NCBI RefSeq assembly: GCF_003946325.1
Contig: NZ_RHNT01000019.1
Location: forward strand, 1-38,489
Origin: Companilactobacillus furfuricola
GTDB lineage: Bacteria > Bacillota > Bacilli > Lactobacillales > Lactobacillaceae
DNA: 38,489 bases
Direction: 5' to 3'
Numbering within the stretch: the stretch's first letter is position 1; each line of letters begins with the position of its first letter. Under the pieces are notes generated by a model. The model searched no databases and was not told where the DNA came from. It was given only the letters and a program-made list of their open reading frames with translations. Of this stretch, positions 1 through 8,311 are shown piece after piece. Both the position numbers and the translations under genes were made by a program.

Positions 1-3
1 AAC

Positions 4-46
4 AAAAAATGGACGAAAACCAAAAATCGGTTTTCGTCCATTTTTT
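4..46. terminator. Strong bidirectional hairpin terminator
   Basis: A perfect 18-bp stem (4-21 with 29-46) has a 7-base loop. It is flanked by an A-run on the left and a T-run on the right, so it can terminate transcription from both directions. It would end the minus-strand membrane-protein operon and whatever lies to the left of the window. Confidence 0.85.
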
Positions 47-53
47 ATTGTAC

Positions 54-83
54 AGAGAACACTTATGTCACATTCTCTTTTTC
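54..83. mobile_element. Possible insertion-sequence end (left)
   Basis: Positions 61-72 read ACTTATGTCACA and are followed two bases later by CTCTTTTT. The same combination occurs in reverse orientation at 38366-38377, also beside a large hairpin terminator. Two such motifs, each outward of a hairpin at opposite ends of the window, resemble the ends of related insertion sequences. No transposase is present, so this is inference. Confidence 0.3.
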
Positions 84-202
84 CTTATTTATAAATTGCA
101 AATTCAACGGATTAGTCAAAGACACTCAAAAATTTTCTTAGAGAATAATTTTGCTGCCATCTCGATGGGTTTTATCACAATTACAATACTTCTATATCCA
201 CA

Positions 203-457
203 TTATTTTGATCCACTAGATTTCTGTTTTCTTTGATCAAAATAAGTAATTATCACTGAACCTATCACGACTATTACAACACCGGAATAAATCGACGGTC
301 GACCGAAACCGATCGACAATAAAAAAAGCGGCAAAGCAGTACTGCTCAAGATTCCGTACTTGCCTAATTTGCGAGTTAGTTTCATGCCAATTTTGGTAAA
401 CCAAATAAAAATGAGCCAAATAATTATTAATGAAAGATTGATAACATCTAAAGACAT
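203..457 (-). CDS. Small three-helix membrane protein (unknown)
   Basis: 84 residues, function not recognised. Three hydrophobic segments are visible (about 4-24, 34-52 and 56-73), with a basic stretch between helices 1 and 2 (KLTRKLGK) and a charged C-terminal tail (DQRKQKSSGSK). The ATG is preceded by GGTGGGATTC, a good ribosome site. It is the last of three small membrane-protein genes, 20 bases after the previous one, so they are probably co-transcribed. Length and topology resemble the 77-residue neighbour (basic linker, then two closely spaced helices), so the two may be distant paralogs. Confidence 0.7.
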   Translation of the reverse strand: MSLDVINLSLIIIWLIFIWFTKIGMKLTRKLGKYGILSSTALPLFLLSIGFGRPSIYSGVVIVVIGSVIITYFDQRKQKSSGSK

Positions 458-477
458 ATGAATCCCACCACTTTCGG

Positions 478-711
478 TTACATTTTGTATTTCAAATAAT
501 TGACGGATAATAGCATTAATAAAATTACGATGGTTAATGGTAATAACAACGGTGTATCTTTATAAACTAGATAAGCTGAGAATAGAGATAACGGCACTGA
601 GATGGCAAACCTCCACAATCCAACAAATTCACGCAGGTTCTTTCCAAATCTACCGTTTAAGCCAATGATCGATAGACATAATACTAACGCCAATAAATGG
701 CTAACACTCAT
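478..711 (-). CDS. Small three-helix membrane protein (unknown)
   Basis: 77 residues, no family recognised. Predicted helices lie at about 1-20, 32-51 and 55-73. The linker after helix 1 is basic (NGRFGKNLREF) and the C-terminus ends in KYKM. The start ATG follows a GGGGGG ribosome site 5 bases upstream. It is the middle gene of the three-gene operon, 30 bases downstream of the 106-residue gene and 20 bases upstream of the 84-residue gene. Co-translation of three tiny integral membrane proteins suggests a membrane complex or an accessory or immunity function; the sequence does not show which. Confidence 0.7.
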   Translation of the reverse strand: MSVSHLLALVLCLSIIGLNGRFGKNLREFVGLWRFAISVPLSLFSAYLVYKDTPLLLPLTIVILLMLLSVNYLKYKM

Positions 712-741
712 CCAATCCCCCCAAATTAGTTAAATTTGATA

Positions 742-1062
742 TCAAATCAAAAAATAATGCAGAAAAAATCCGATCATTACGATCAATATCGTCAACAATA
801 CCAAACTCATCCGCAAATAAGACTTATTATTCAGCGATAGTCCTTGAACACAAAGAGCCAAGGTCAAAGAAAACAAGACTACAAAATCGATAACAGCTGA
901 CATCGTAATGAAAGCGACTGAAATCAGAGCAAAAAAAAGCAAGCCAATCGTTAATCGATCCCGATAATACTTCCTATTTATTAAGTAAAACAATCCCAAG
1001 TGCACAAGCGCTGCCACAGAATGTGGCAAGGCTAACAAGCTATCATATAATGAAGACAACAT
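742..1062 (-). CDS. Small four-helix membrane protein (unknown), first gene of operon
   Basis: The start is the ATG at 1062 because GGAGGG lies 4 bases upstream; an upstream in-frame start at 1089 has no ribosome site. This gives 106 residues with about four hydrophobic segments: one near residues 4-28, a second after a basic patch (NRKYYRDR), and two more reaching the C-terminus, which ends in a hydrophobic HYFLI. No catalytic motif or known family is recognised. It heads the minus-strand operon of three membrane proteins and diverges from the paralogous gene pair starting at 1248. The 185-base gap between them must hold both promoters. Confidence 0.65.
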   Translation of the reverse strand: MLSSLYDSLLALPHSVAALVHLGLFYLINRKYYRDRLTIGLLFFALISVAFITMSAVIDFVVLFSLTLALCVQGLSLNNKSYLRMSLVLLTILIVMIGFFLHYFLI

Positions 1063-1247
1063 TGATCCCTCCATCATTAAATATACCAATCGAATGTAAA
1101 GTTCCTGTAAATTTAATGAAAAAAATCAAATAAACTCATTTCTCTTTAAAAAAGTGCCGAAGATGTTCAGAGCAAGATATTTAGTCTTTTGCACAATTGA
1201 ACTATAATAAGTCACAATACCTATCATATATGGAAGGAGGCTATCTG

Positions 1248-2030
1248 ATGGTTAGCTCAAAATATTTTTCATTAGAAAAATATGATCAACAAAATATCAA
1301 TCGCATGTCCTTTTTCTCCGCCCTGGCATTTGGATTGACTCATGCAGTTATCTTGCGCAAAAGTGACTTTGCTAAGATGCATCATTTTATAAATGGTGAC
1401 CCCGTTCATGTGTTTGACGGTATTTTACGACCAGATGAAATAACTCCGGAATTGATCAACATGGGACGACAATTAGCTGGACAAATTCGGACCGTCCCCT
1501 TCACTGCCATTTCTGAAGAATCGCCTCCTGAATCGAGAGATTTTGTGGTCTCTTTTAACAGCACGTCAGCCTTTTTCAACTTCACAACGGCGTTACAAAC
1601 GCTAGTTAAAGAACAACGAAACAGTCGTCATTTTGCCGTCAACACTAATTGGGTCTTAGAGCAAGCTCAAGGAGTCCCCCGCCAGTATGAAGGTCCCGCC
1701 AAAGCAACCATCTTTGATATTAATACTAATTCCAGCCTCGGTTGCTACAAATTCAATGGTATCGGAACTAACAGTTTTTACATGGAAGATCCTAAAATTG
1801 CTATGAAAGTAATCGATGACCTGTACGAGATCCAGTGCCGTGAATTCCGGGAGAGAGCACTAGTTTTAAATATCGACCCTAATAAATTACTAAAGTTCAC
1901 TCCGATTATTCAAAAAATCAAAGTGACCACTCGACCGATCCAATCCGAGATTATTTTTGAAAATGAGAGTTATTTATTAAAGCCTCAAACTATTCACGCT
2001 GACGAACCAGAAGCTTCGTTCTTTATTTAA
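1248..2030 (+). CDS. Unrecognised protein, copy 1 of a tandem paralog pair
   Basis: 260 residues from the ATG at 1248, chosen because AGGAGG ends 7 bases upstream; the longer reading from 1197 has no ribosome site. No signal peptide or membrane segment is visible, so it is probably cytoplasmic. I do not recognise the family. It is clearly related to the next gene. The N-terminus shares K-F, Q-N, MS, GL and AV positions. The C-terminus shares a block with IG, S(F/Y)Y, QCR, then NIDP, L, KF and a KI-V ending. The N-terminal half differs more, which suggests an old duplication. It is followed by a strong terminator, so the two copies are transcribed separately. Confidence 0.75.
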   Translation: MVSSKYFSLEKYDQQNINRMSFFSALAFGLTHAVILRKSDFAKMHHFINGDPVHVFDGILRPDEITPELINMGRQLAGQIRTVPFTAISEESPPESRDFVVSFNSTSAFFNFTTALQTLVKEQRNSRHFAVNTNWVLEQAQGVPRQYEGPAKATIFDINTNSSLGCYKFNGIGTNSFYMEDPKIAMKVIDDLYEIQCREFRERALVLNIDPNKLLKFTPIIQKIKVTTRPIQSEIIFENESYLLKPQTIHADEPEASFFI

Positions 2031-2031
2031 T

Positions 2032-2080
2032 AACCATGGACTATTACGCGACCCGTAATGATCCATGGTTTTTCATTTTA
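2032..2080 (+). terminator. Two-step hairpin terminator
   Basis: Outer arms AACCATGGA and TCCATGGTT enclose inner arms ATTACG and CGTAAT, followed by TTTCATTTT. It starts right after the stop codon of the 260-residue gene. Confidence 0.8.
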
Positions 2081-2173
2081 ACAAAATTATTCTACTCAAC
2101 ATCGACAAGCACTCTGCGCTGGAATCTTTATAATTACAAAATAATAACTTTTTTTATTTAGGGAGTGATTATC

Positions 2174-2863
2174 TTGCTAACGACTAAGACTTTTAACGTG
2201 TTTAAAGGGATCGATCAAAATGCCACTTTCATGTCACCATATTTAGGATTAAAGCTCGGTTTATGCGATGCTGTTTGCCTATCCGGTGAACAATTCCAGC
2301 AAGAAGAAAGATTCTTAAATGAGCAAATTGCCCCGATTTATCACAGCTTAATACCCGAATTGGAGAATCGTGATCTCGCTAAGATCTTAAATGATTTGCC
2401 AGTCAGTATGATCAACCACATTGTTTCCGCGAGAACTCCTGAAGGTTTAGCTATTTTAACTCGGCACTTAAATAAATTTGCCCAGGATCTTCCCTTTCAT
2501 CCTACTAACAGTATCCATCTAGCACTAGACGTTCTATCCGGACAAGATCAAGATATTGCAACGGATTTCTACTCTTACATTGAAACTACCGCTGAACCGA
2601 TCGCAGAATTTTACCGATACACTTGCATTGGCAACACTTCATATTACGCATTAAATCTCAAAGACGCTTTAACTGATATCAAACAAACTTATCAGCGACA
2701 ATGTCGACAAATAAAGCTCATCAGTAAAAACATAAATATCGATCCACATGAGTTAACCAAATTCAGCATTTTAATTGAAAAAATAATCGTAAACAAGCAA
2801 CAACAAATCTCTAAAGTTGATATTTCAAATTCTTTTACGATAACTCCAATAGATTTGATATGA
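2174..2863 (+). CDS. Unrecognised protein, copy 2 of a tandem paralog pair
   Basis: 229 residues from a TTG start at 2174. GGGAG lies about 8 bases upstream and the protein start then aligns with that of the preceding paralog. The GTG at 2165 overlaps the ribosome site itself and is less likely. No signal peptide or membrane helix is seen. The C-terminal block QCR...NIDP...L.KF...I.KI.V matches the 260-residue neighbour almost position for position, and a short N-terminal block is also shared. Family unknown. A weak hairpin with a T-run (about 2910-2932) may end the transcript. The non-ATG start and lower similarity in the middle suggest the copies have diverged in role. Confidence 0.7.
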   Translation: MLTTKTFNVFKGIDQNATFMSPYLGLKLGLCDAVCLSGEQFQQEERFLNEQIAPIYHSLIPELENRDLAKILNDLPVSMINHIVSARTPEGLAILTRHLNKFAQDLPFHPTNSIHLALDVLSGQDQDIATDFYSYIETTAEPIAEFYRYTCIGNTSYYALNLKDALTDIKQTYQRQCRQIKLISKNINIDPHELTKFSILIEKIIVNKQQQISKVDISNSFTITPIDLI

Positions 2864-3274
2864 TCTTTAGTTTCAGAATATTTTAGCAAAAAAACAATTA
2901 TTTCCAATATGGGAGATCATCTCATTTTTTGTATTTTCACATACCTTTTCTTAAATTTCACGAACATAATAAAACGCTGATCAGGCTCGATCAAAATAAG
3001 CATTCTCGATTTATACGCTAAAAAATAATATTGAAATTCAAAAAAGCCGAATTTTTCCATTTAAATAAATATATTTGATGTTTTCACCGATTCACACTGA
3101 TTCGTGCACCAATTTGAAATTATTGATATACTCAAAAAGACTTTTTATTTTATAACATCAATAATTTTCCAGTCATATATGACTAACACTGGCCGCATTA
3201 GGTATAATGTGACTTAGGGAATAAGTTTTAATGATAAATAATTTCAAAATATTTTAATTGGGGATGCAATCTAT
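2864..3274. other. Intergenic region with promoter and inverted repeats
   Basis: No gene is seen in this 411-base stretch. It holds a weak hairpin with T-run near 2910-2932, two adjacent GATTC-containing direct repeats near 3089-3105, an inverted repeat with 11-base arms at 3117-3127 and 3157-3167, and the palindrome and promoter described separately. Confidence 0.5.
3172..3208 (+). promoter_or_regulatory. Promoter with palindromic operator candidate
   Basis: A consensus -10 TATAAT lies at 3203-3208. The -35 position (3180-3185, TGACTA) is weak and overlaps the perfect 12-base palindrome GTCATATATGAC at 3172-3183. A poor -35 beneath a palindrome suggests control by a dimeric regulator. The downstream gene is the membrane glycosyltransferase at 3275. 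Confidence 0.5.
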
Positions 3275-4732
3275 ATGTTGAATAAAGCTCAAAAATTAGT
3301 GACCCAGATCACTTTATTTTGCATGGTCATATTTACAACCATTGTTTTTATAATTATGTTGAAAAATGTTTTCCAGACTTATATGCAAAGTCATTTGGTA
3401 CTTTTCTCTTTAGCACTAATATTAACTTTACTGGGTGTTATTCTGATATCATATCTTCTTTATATTATCCCGGAAAATAAATTGGCTAATAGACTAACCA
3501 TTCTGGCAATGATGCTGGTTTTTGTTATTGTTTCTTTACTATGGATAAATTTTGTTCCTAAAACACAAATCAGCGATTTTGGTAATTTCTGGTCTCGTGT
3601 TACTGGGATTCTTAAGGGAGATTTGCTTTATTATACAAATCAAGATTATTTTGCCAAATGGGCCTATCAAACCGGATTTATGGCATATATTCTCTTATTA
3701 GTTAAAATATTCGGTTTTCATATACTTCCAGTTCAATTGTTGAATATTCTCTATCAAGTATTTACTATTTTATTAATTTATAAAATTACTCTCAAGATAT
3801 TTAAGAATGTAAAAATGGCTCGTATTAGCGCATTTTTGCTGATGATTGATCTTGACTGGTTTGCAATCAGCTCTCAAGCCGATAATCAATATCTTGGTTC
3901 GTTTCTTTTCTTACTTACCTTCTACTTAGTATTGCAAAACAAGTATTGGTCATATCTATTAGCCGGTATATGTTTGGCCTTAGGGGCTATTATTCGACCT
4001 ATTGGACCAGTAATTATTGCTGGTATTATTGTATATGCTATCGTTTATGCAATTGTTAATAATAATTCTATTCATATTGAGCAACTTTGGAAGTTGCTCG
4101 TTTTATTGGGAATGTATTTTTTAATTTTCAATGGTGCAGGCTTGTTAATTAAAAGTTCAGGTCTAAATCAATATGGTCTATCCAACCGTGATCCTGGTTG
4201 GAAATTCGCTGTTGGTTTAAATTATCGATCTGGTGGGACCTACGATCAAAAGTTATTTGAACAGATCAACACCAATAAGAATCAACAACAAATGAAGCAA
4301 GAAGAAAAAAAGATACTCACTGATGAAATTTCTTACTTGAACAAAAATCATAAATGGCTTAGTTTATTCCAAAAAAAGATTTCCACATCTTGGTCAAGCA
4401 GCTCACATGCAATAGATTTTACTAGCGTCAACACCAAAGTATCTCCTCGGACTTATCAGAAATTAACCTTATTAGGTTATTTAGGATCTATAATAATCAT
4501 TTTGTTCTCTTGGATCGGTTCATTTGTGCTCTACAAAATGAAAGAATACCAAGGGATATTCTTACTGATCCTTCCGTTTTTAGCTTTTGCGGTCGTCCAA
4601 TTGTTCATTGAAGTTCAAGGAAGATATCGGATCGAATTTATCCCAATTTTAGCTATTATTAGTAGTATCGGAATGATGGAAATCGTCAAACGGATACCCA
4701 CAATTTTTCATCAACGCAAACAAATAGAATAA
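3275..4732 (+). CDS. Membrane glycosyltransferase, GT-C / GT39-like
   Basis: 485 residues with about 11-12 hydrophobic segments. After two N-terminal helices comes an external loop with an SDFGNFW motif, whose aspartate is placed like the catalytic acidic residue of GT-C (PMT/ArnT-like) transferases. A second acidic stretch follows (DLDW and QADNQ), then a multi-helix core and a soluble loop at about 300-380 (Q/K-rich). Such enzymes move sugars from polyprenyl-phosphate carriers to envelope polymers on the outer face of the membrane. The start ATG has GGGGAT about 9 bases upstream. It converges with a GtrA-family gene, whose relatives help present lipid-linked sugars. The pairing supports a role in cell-wall polymer glycosylation; the acceptor is unknown. 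Confidence 0.75.
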   Translation: MLNKAQKLVTQITLFCMVIFTTIVFIIMLKNVFQTYMQSHLVLFSLALILTLLGVILISYLLYIIPENKLANRLTILAMMLVFVIVSLLWINFVPKTQISDFGNFWSRVTGILKGDLLYYTNQDYFAKWAYQTGFMAYILLLVKIFGFHILPVQLLNILYQVFTILLIYKITLKIFKNVKMARISAFLLMIDLDWFAISSQADNQYLGSFLFLLTFYLVLQNKYWSYLLAGICLALGAIIRPIGPVIIAGIIVYAIVYAIVNNNSIHIEQLWKLLVLLGMYFLIFNGAGLLIKSSGLNQYGLSNRDPGWKFAVGLNYRSGGTYDQKLFEQINTNKNQQQMKQEEKKILTDEISYLNKNHKWLSLFQKKISTSWSSSSHAIDFTSVNTKVSPRTYQKLTLLGYLGSIIIILFSWIGSFVLYKMKEYQGIFLLILPFLAFAVVQLFIEVQGRYRIEFIPILAIISSIGMMEIVKRIPTIFHQRKQIE

Positions 4733-4740
4733 TATATACA

Positions 4741-4780
4741 AAGAGGCATGATCCCCAAACTAAAGGATCATGCCTCTTTT
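4741..4780. terminator. Shared bidirectional terminator
   Basis: AAGAGGCATGATCC pairs perfectly with GGATCATGCCTCTT around a 10-base loop, with a T-run after it. It lies between two convergent genes and can serve both. Confidence 0.85.
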
Positions 4781-4784
4781 AATG

Positions 4785-5237
4785 CTATTCTTTTTCATCA
4801 GCTAGCTGACGTTTGCTAGCTTTGTCCAACTTATCGCGTTTTCGAAAAATGATAAACTTACTGAATACGTAGTTAAGCACGACTACCACAACGTTGGCTA
4901 CGATTTTAACTAAGAACTTACTTTGTCCCAGTAAAGTAACACCGATCGTCATCGTACCCTGGTCAATGACCCAGGAAGCTGCCCGAAATAGGAAGAATGA
5001 ACCCATCTCAAGCCAAAATGCTTTCCAAGTATTGGTATGGGAATTAAAGACCCATAATTTATTTGTAACGTATGCAAATGCAACAGATAAGAAATATGCC
5101 ACTACATTAGCAATTTGATAATTCCAATGCAGCGGATATGCAAACCAAGTAAAACAAGCAATATTTACTACAGTTGTCAGAACACCAAAAAACAAATAAG
5201 GAATGGTGTCCTTATATTTATTCCATAATTCTTTCAT
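4785..5237 (-). CDS. GtrA-family membrane protein
   Basis: 150 residues with four membrane helices and the family pattern: PYLFFGVLTTVVN in helix 1, an aromatic stretch, then VAYFLSVAFAYVTNKLWVF, where the N-K-x-W-V-F signature is typical of GtrA/GtcA, and a final VLNYVFSKFIIFRK. Members act with membrane glycosyltransferases in decorating teichoic acids or other envelope glycans, probably by moving or presenting undecaprenyl-phosphate sugars. The charged C-terminal tail is cytoplasmic. The neighbouring GT-C gene is convergent rather than co-transcribed, so the functional link is inferred from proximity. The 17-base gap to the metal transporter permease upstream suggests it may instead be read from that operon. 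Confidence 0.85.
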   Translation of the reverse strand: MKELWNKYKDTIPYLFFGVLTTVVNIACFTWFAYPLHWNYQIANVVAYFLSVAFAYVTNKLWVFNSHTNTWKAFWLEMGSFFLFRAASWVIDQGTMTIGVTLLGQSKFLVKIVANVVVVVLNYVFSKFIIFRKRDKLDKASKRQLADEKE

Positions 5238-5254
5238 TATCCGTTTGATTCTCC

Positions 5255-6052
5255 CTAGTGGCTTAATTTCCAGTTCTTGTAGGATAGACCAATGAAGTAT
5301 GCAATTACCTCAAAGGCTGAAATAAAGAACGTTACCGGCCAATTCGTGACGAAGGCTAAGTATAAGCCTAGCCAAACTCCGGCCAGCGACAGTCCAACTG
5401 AAACCATAAGCAAATTCGGCACTGAGTGTACCAAATATCTGGCTGTTGCACCAGGTAAAGTTAAAAGAACAAATACTAGCAATGACCCAACGATCTGGGC
5501 GCCGATACTGACACTTAAAGCTAAAGTAATCAAAAATATTACTGAAAGCATTCGTGTGTTCAAGCCTGAAGCCTGGGCTCCAATATGGTCGAATGAATCA
5601 AAAGCTAGTGGTTTATAGCAAATAATAAAGACTACAATAACAAAAATTGCTAAGATCAGCAATTGGTGAACTTCAGTTGAACTTATACCTACAATACTAC
5701 CAAATAAGATATTTGTCGCATAAGAGCTCGATTCCGAAGACAATGATAAAAATAAAATCCCTAAACCTATAAATAGCGATGATATTGCACTGATCGATGC
5801 TTCACGCCGCGATGATTCAGTACTTAAACTACCGACGGCGATCGAACTGACTAATGTAAATAAAATCATCCCCGCAAGTGGCGAGATACCCACTAAAATA
5901 CCAAACGAAGCACCAGCAAAACCGATCTCTGATAAGGTGTGTGAAAGGAACGACATATTTCTTGAAACTACAAAAACACCGACAATACCGGCTGTTATTG
6001 CAATAAATGTACTAGCAATAAAAGCTTCTCGCATAAATTCATATCCAAACAT
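5255..6052 (-). CDS. Metal ABC transporter permease (ABC-3 family)
   Basis: 265 residues, the usual length for ZnuB/MntB-type permeases, with about eight hydrophobic helices. The family pattern is clear: MSFLSHTLSEIGFAGASFG after helix 2, a long central section, then GAQIVGSLLVFVLLTLPGATA near residue 185-205. As a homodimer it would form the membrane channel for Zn or Mn ions delivered by the lipoprotein encoded two genes upstream. It is last in a three-gene minus-strand operon and begins 11 bases after the ATPase stop. The metal cannot be decided from the permease sequence. Confidence 0.9.
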   Translation of the reverse strand: MFGYEFMREAFIASTFIAITAGIVGVFVVSRNMSFLSHTLSEIGFAGASFGILVGISPLAGMILFTLVSSIAVGSLSTESSRREASISAISSLFIGLGILFLSLSSESSSYATNILFGSIVGISSTEVHQLLILAIFVIVVFIICYKPLAFDSFDHIGAQASGLNTRMLSVIFLITLALSVSIGAQIVGSLLVFVLLTLPGATARYLVHSVPNLLMVSVGLSLAGVWLGLYLAFVTNWPVTFFISAFEVIAYFIGLSYKNWKLSH

Positions 6053-6063
6053 GCTCTTCCTCC

Positions 6064-6723
6064 TTATTCAAACATATCTTCCGAAATTTCGTCCACACCT
6101 ATGCTCTCTACCGAATGATTTTCGAATAAGAGGGCTCGCTTCGTGTAACGTTTAGTCAAATCAGAATCATGTGTAATGAATAAAACTGTCAAACCATGTT
6201 CTCGATTTAATTTTTGAACTAAATTCATCAATTGAACTTTGACGTCAACATCTAAACTCGCTGTCGATTCGTCCAAGATCAATACTTTTGGATGTCCCAC
6301 CAAAGCTTGTGCTAAATATGCCTTTTGCTTTTCACCACCAGAGGCTAAGCCAAGCGGGCGTTTGCGCAAGTCCATCAAGTTTGTCTGTTGCAAGATACTT
6401 TGAACATTTTTATTATTTTGACGTCTTTTTTGTGGATTTAAAGTAAATTTTAAGTTAAGTCGCATAAACTGTTCAATATTGAGCGGATAATCCAAATCAA
6501 TGTTACGAAACTGTGGTACGTAACCGATTTTCTCGTGATGATCCATCTCGATCTTGCCACTCGTCTTCTTCTCTAGTCCCATTAAAATCTTGACTAATGT
6601 TGACTTACCGGCACCATTACGACCAACAATGCTGACAAATTCCCCATCGTCGATCTTAAAATTGACATCTTTAAAAACTACTTGCTTACCAAATTTCTTA
6701 GTAAGATTCTTTGCCTCGATCAA
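6064..6723 (-). CDS. Metal ABC transporter ATP-binding protein
   Basis: 219 residues. Walker A GRNGAGKST is at 34-42, the Q-loop in YVPQFR at about 68-73, the ABC signature near 126-131 and Walker B VLILDE at 147-152, with the switch histidine in FITHD. The signature reads LASGGE rather than LSGGQ, a mild deviation. It powers uptake of a divalent metal with the adjacent permease and lipoprotein. It begins 4 bases after the lipoprotein gene ends, so translation is probably coupled. Confidence 0.9.
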   Translation of the reverse strand: MIEAKNLTKKFGKQVVFKDVNFKIDDGEFVSIVGRNGAGKSTLVKILMGLEKKTSGKIEMDHHEKIGYVPQFRNIDLDYPLNIEQFMRLNLKFTLNPQKRRQNNKNVQSILQQTNLMDLRKRPLGLASGGEKQKAYLAQALVGHPKVLILDESTASLDVDVKVQLMNLVQKLNREHGLTVLFITHDSDLTKRYTKRALLFENHSVESIGVDEISEDMFE

Positions 6724-6727
6724 TAGC

Positions 6728-7600
6728 TTACTCCTTAACTACCTTTTCAATCTGGTCCAAATTATCCGACATCCAGCTATAATACCCAACATCACTTGGC
6801 AATGTTTCAGTGAAGTAAACGATCGGAATATGATAATGCTTTGCGGTATCCATCATCTTAGTAATGATACTGCTGCTGACTTGTTTGTTGACAACGATGA
6901 AATCGACTTTATGATCTTTCATCCCTTGCTCCATATCATTAACATCTTTGATCGACGGATCGGTGTCTTCTTCAATAGCTTTCGCAAAATGAGTATCGGC
7001 AATTTTGACACCAATATCTTTTAGTAAGTAATAAGGTAGTGGCTCCGTAACATATGCCACTTTCCCCTGAGCTATTTTCTTAATGGATTTTTCACGGTCA
7101 GATAAATGATCCAGCTTGTGTGTATATTTTTTATAATTAACATAATAGTAATTTTTACTATTTACGTCAACCCTTGTCATATGTTGATAAACCGCTTTCG
7201 ACAGCTTCTTCATGTGATCAACACCGAACCAAATATGTTCATTGTCGCCATTTTTCAGTCCTAAAACATTCCCAAAATCAATAAAGTTTTTCTGCTGACT
7301 ATTAGCTGTGACCATCTTATTGATCCAGTCGTCATATCCCAGGCCGTTGGCGACTATGAGCTTGGAATCAGCTACTTGTTTCGAGTTATTGGTCGATGGC
7401 GAGAAACTGTGTGGATCAACGTTGACCGACTTGATGATCGGTTCGACTTGATATTTATCTCCTACAATACTTTGAACTGGTTCGTTATAAGTATTAACCG
7501 TCGTCGTTATGATATTTTTTTGAGAATTATTTTTTGAGCAGCCAGTCAAGACTAAAATCATTAATAAAAATATGGCTAAAAAATACTTTTTACGTTTCAT
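6728..7600 (-). CDS. Metal-binding lipoprotein of ABC transporter (cluster A-I)
   Basis: 290 residues. A lipoprotein signal peptide ends in LTGC (Cys21), so the protein is anchored outside the membrane. It belongs to the ZnuA/MtsA-type solute-binding family. Likely ligands are His64 (in VDPHSFSPS), His129 (with His122 nearby) and His204 (in DTHFAKA), plus a late acidic residue. The long His-rich loop of classical ZnuA is absent, so Mn as well as Zn remains possible. The start ATG follows GGAG 8 bases upstream. It is the first gene of the transport operon. A hairpin just upstream leaves little room for a separate promoter, so partial read-through from the upstream lipoprotein gene is possible. 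Confidence 0.88.
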   Translation of the reverse strand: MKRKKYFLAIFLLMILVLTGCSKNNSQKNIITTTVNTYNEPVQSIVGDKYQVEPIIKSVNVDPHSFSPSTNNSKQVADSKLIVANGLGYDDWINKMVTANSQQKNFIDFGNVLGLKNGDNEHIWFGVDHMKKLSKAVYQHMTRVDVNSKNYYYVNYKKYTHKLDHLSDREKSIKKIAQGKVAYVTEPLPYYLLKDIGVKIADTHFAKAIEEDTDPSIKDVNDMEQGMKDHKVDFIVVNKQVSSSIITKMMDTAKHYHIPIVYFTETLPSDVGYYSWMSDNLDQIEKVVKE

Positions 7601-7628
7601 CGACGATCTCCATGATTTTTTTCAAAAT

Positions 7629-7662
7629 TTAAGAGGTCAAGACTTTTGTCCCGACCTCTTAA
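7629..7662 (-). terminator. Hairpin between lipoprotein and metal transporter operon
   Basis: TTAAGAGGTC pairs with GACCTCTTAA. On the minus strand it is followed only by ATTTTG and an A-run, so termination may be partial. This would let some transcription pass into the metal transporter genes. Confidence 0.55.
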
Positions 7663-7681
7663 TAATTATCCTTAACTTATT

Positions 7682-8242
7682 TTACCAAATTTGGAAATAT
7701 TGACCATTAGCTGGTACTAAATAACTTCCAACTGGTGAATTTGAATTCTTAGTATATACGTTAACTTGGTAACCCTCAATGTTATTCCAAGTTATCTTAC
7801 CATTAGCAACATATTGCGTCGTTGCTTTGTCATAAGTAGATGCCAACTTGTCACCTAAAAAAGTAGTGGCATCACTAGCTGAGTTGATGACATTGGCATT
7901 AGACTGCGTAGCATCTGCTTGTGTAGATGACTTATCGCTTGCATCAGTCTTTTGGTTGCTCTTTGCACTTGAGTTAGTATCGGCAGCACTTGCATCTGAT
8001 TGCGATCCGCTTTGATTAGTTGATTTAGCGTTTGTCGTTGTTTCGTCGTCACTCTCAGTATCTTTAGCAGACTTCGTCTGGTTGCTTGAATTAGCATTCG
8101 AATCTGAAGCATTTGATTTGGTACTCTTCATCTGTTCAGTATTATCTTTTGATTGTGTTGAACTAGATGTCTGTGTATTCGAGCATCCAGCCAACAGTAA
8201 GCCAGCTAAGACAGCCGTGGTTATTGATAATTTTTTTAGCAT
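7682..8242 (-). CDS. Lipoprotein with low-complexity linker
   Basis: 186 residues. The signal peptide ends in LLAGC, so it is a lipid-anchored surface protein. Residues of about 25-120 are a Ser/Thr/Asn/Asp/Lys-rich flexible linker. The last 65 residues form a small folded domain starting near SASDATTFLGDKL and ending VPANGQYFQIW, rich in Trp, Tyr and Gly. I do not assign a function. GGGAGG lies upstream of the ATG. It follows the racemase gene by about 70 bases on the same strand, so it may be the last gene of the cell-wall operon. Confidence 0.75.
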   Translation of the reverse strand: MLKKLSITTAVLAGLLLAGCSNTQTSSSTQSKDNTEQMKSTKSNASDSNANSSNQTKSAKDTESDDETTTNAKSTNQSGSQSDASAADTNSSAKSNQKTDASDKSSTQADATQSNANVINSASDATTFLGDKLASTYDKATTQYVANGKITWNNIEGYQVNVYTKNSNSPVGSYLVPANGQYFQIW

Positions 8243-8311
8243 AAATAAGTACCTCCCGTAACTTAAATATAAAGGGGGTTACGATTTTATTCAATAAAAT
8301 GTTCGATAACA

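Noticed and set aside
9-236. A 75-residue frame at the left end
   Set aside because: It begins inside the terminator hairpin and has no ribosome site.
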